DNA of 64,000 nt, from NCBI GenBank assembly GCA_947499735.1, contig CANMPP010000001.1, positions 930,001-994,000 on the forward strand, read 5' to 3'. A model generated the notes under the pieces. The model made no database searches and was not told the DNA's origin. It saw nothing but the letters and a program-made list of their open reading frames with translations. Position numbers and translations under genes: made by a program. Positions 63,232 to 64,000 of the stretch are shown here, piece after piece. Origin of the DNA: an uncultured Pelagimonas sp. (lineage in GTDB: Bacteria > Pseudomonadota > Alphaproteobacteria > Rhodobacterales > Rhodobacteraceae). Numbering within the stretch: the first letter of the stretch is position 1; every line of letters begins with the position of its first letter.

Positions 63232-64000
<769 letters not shown>

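Overview
The window is chromosomal DNA from an alphaproteobacterium. Gene content and order point to Rhodobacterales (Roseobacter group): an uppS-cdsA-dxr-rseP-bamA-skp-fabZ-lpxA-lpxI-lpxB run, an IalB-type secreted protein, Tat-exported TRAP binding proteins, a gene-transfer-agent style endolysin/holin pair, and a flgB-flgC-fliE-fliQ-flgF-flgG-flgA-flgH-fliL flagellar block. A complete Na+-pumping NADH:quinone oxidoreductase suggests a marine habitat. Genes are dense, mostly in short operons with overlapping start and stop codons. I found no rRNA, tRNA, CRISPR array or insertion sequence. The genus assignment is inference.

Layout. 0-10.4 kb: envelope biogenesis (isoprenoid carrier, phospholipid, lipid A and outer-membrane assembly), entering mid-uppS and closed by a strong terminator after lpxB. 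10.4-16.2 kb: IalB-like protein, a 594-base gap with RNA-like hairpins, a HerA-like ATPase with a tautomerase-like partner, small and medium subunits of a molybdenum hydroxylase without the catalytic subunit, and prfB. 16.2-18.2 kb: an unknown gene, an XRE regulator and a divergent cold-shock-like protein. 18.2-23 kb: acetolactate synthase, with ilvH and the large subunit separated by a hybrid histidine kinase on the other strand; the large subunit has a classical attenuator with a Leu/Val/Ile-rich leader peptide. 23-31.3 kb: a Cache-domain two-component system divergent from a TRAP transporter with two tandem binding proteins and unusually large membrane subunits. 31.4-35.7 kb: a cupin, the endolysin/holin pair, ccmF and ccmH. 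35.8-41.9 kb: fliI divergent from the flagellar basal-body block. 42-49.3 kb: nqrABCDEF on the minus strand, divergent from apbE (the flavinyl transferase NQR needs) and nqrM (its maturation factor). 49.4-57.4 kb: a CBS protein, a PaaG-like hydratase, a monothiol glutaredoxin/BolA group with three tiny membrane proteins, two tandem GNAT acetyltransferases, purL, another GNAT, a GFA-like cysteine-rich protein and YbaN. 57.4-64 kb: a LysR regulator, an acyltransferase, murI, argC-ccmE, a low-GC coiled-coil ORF without a normal start, and the 3' part of eno.

The most notable items are the ilv attenuator, the oversized TRAP system and its sensor pair, a hairpin plus AGTCY...GGGAGG element seen three times, the CoxS/CoxM pair without CoxL, and the remote lysis cassette. 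Starts were adjusted where signal peptides or ribosome-binding sites argued for an internal codon. All functional calls rest on reading motifs; no database search was run.
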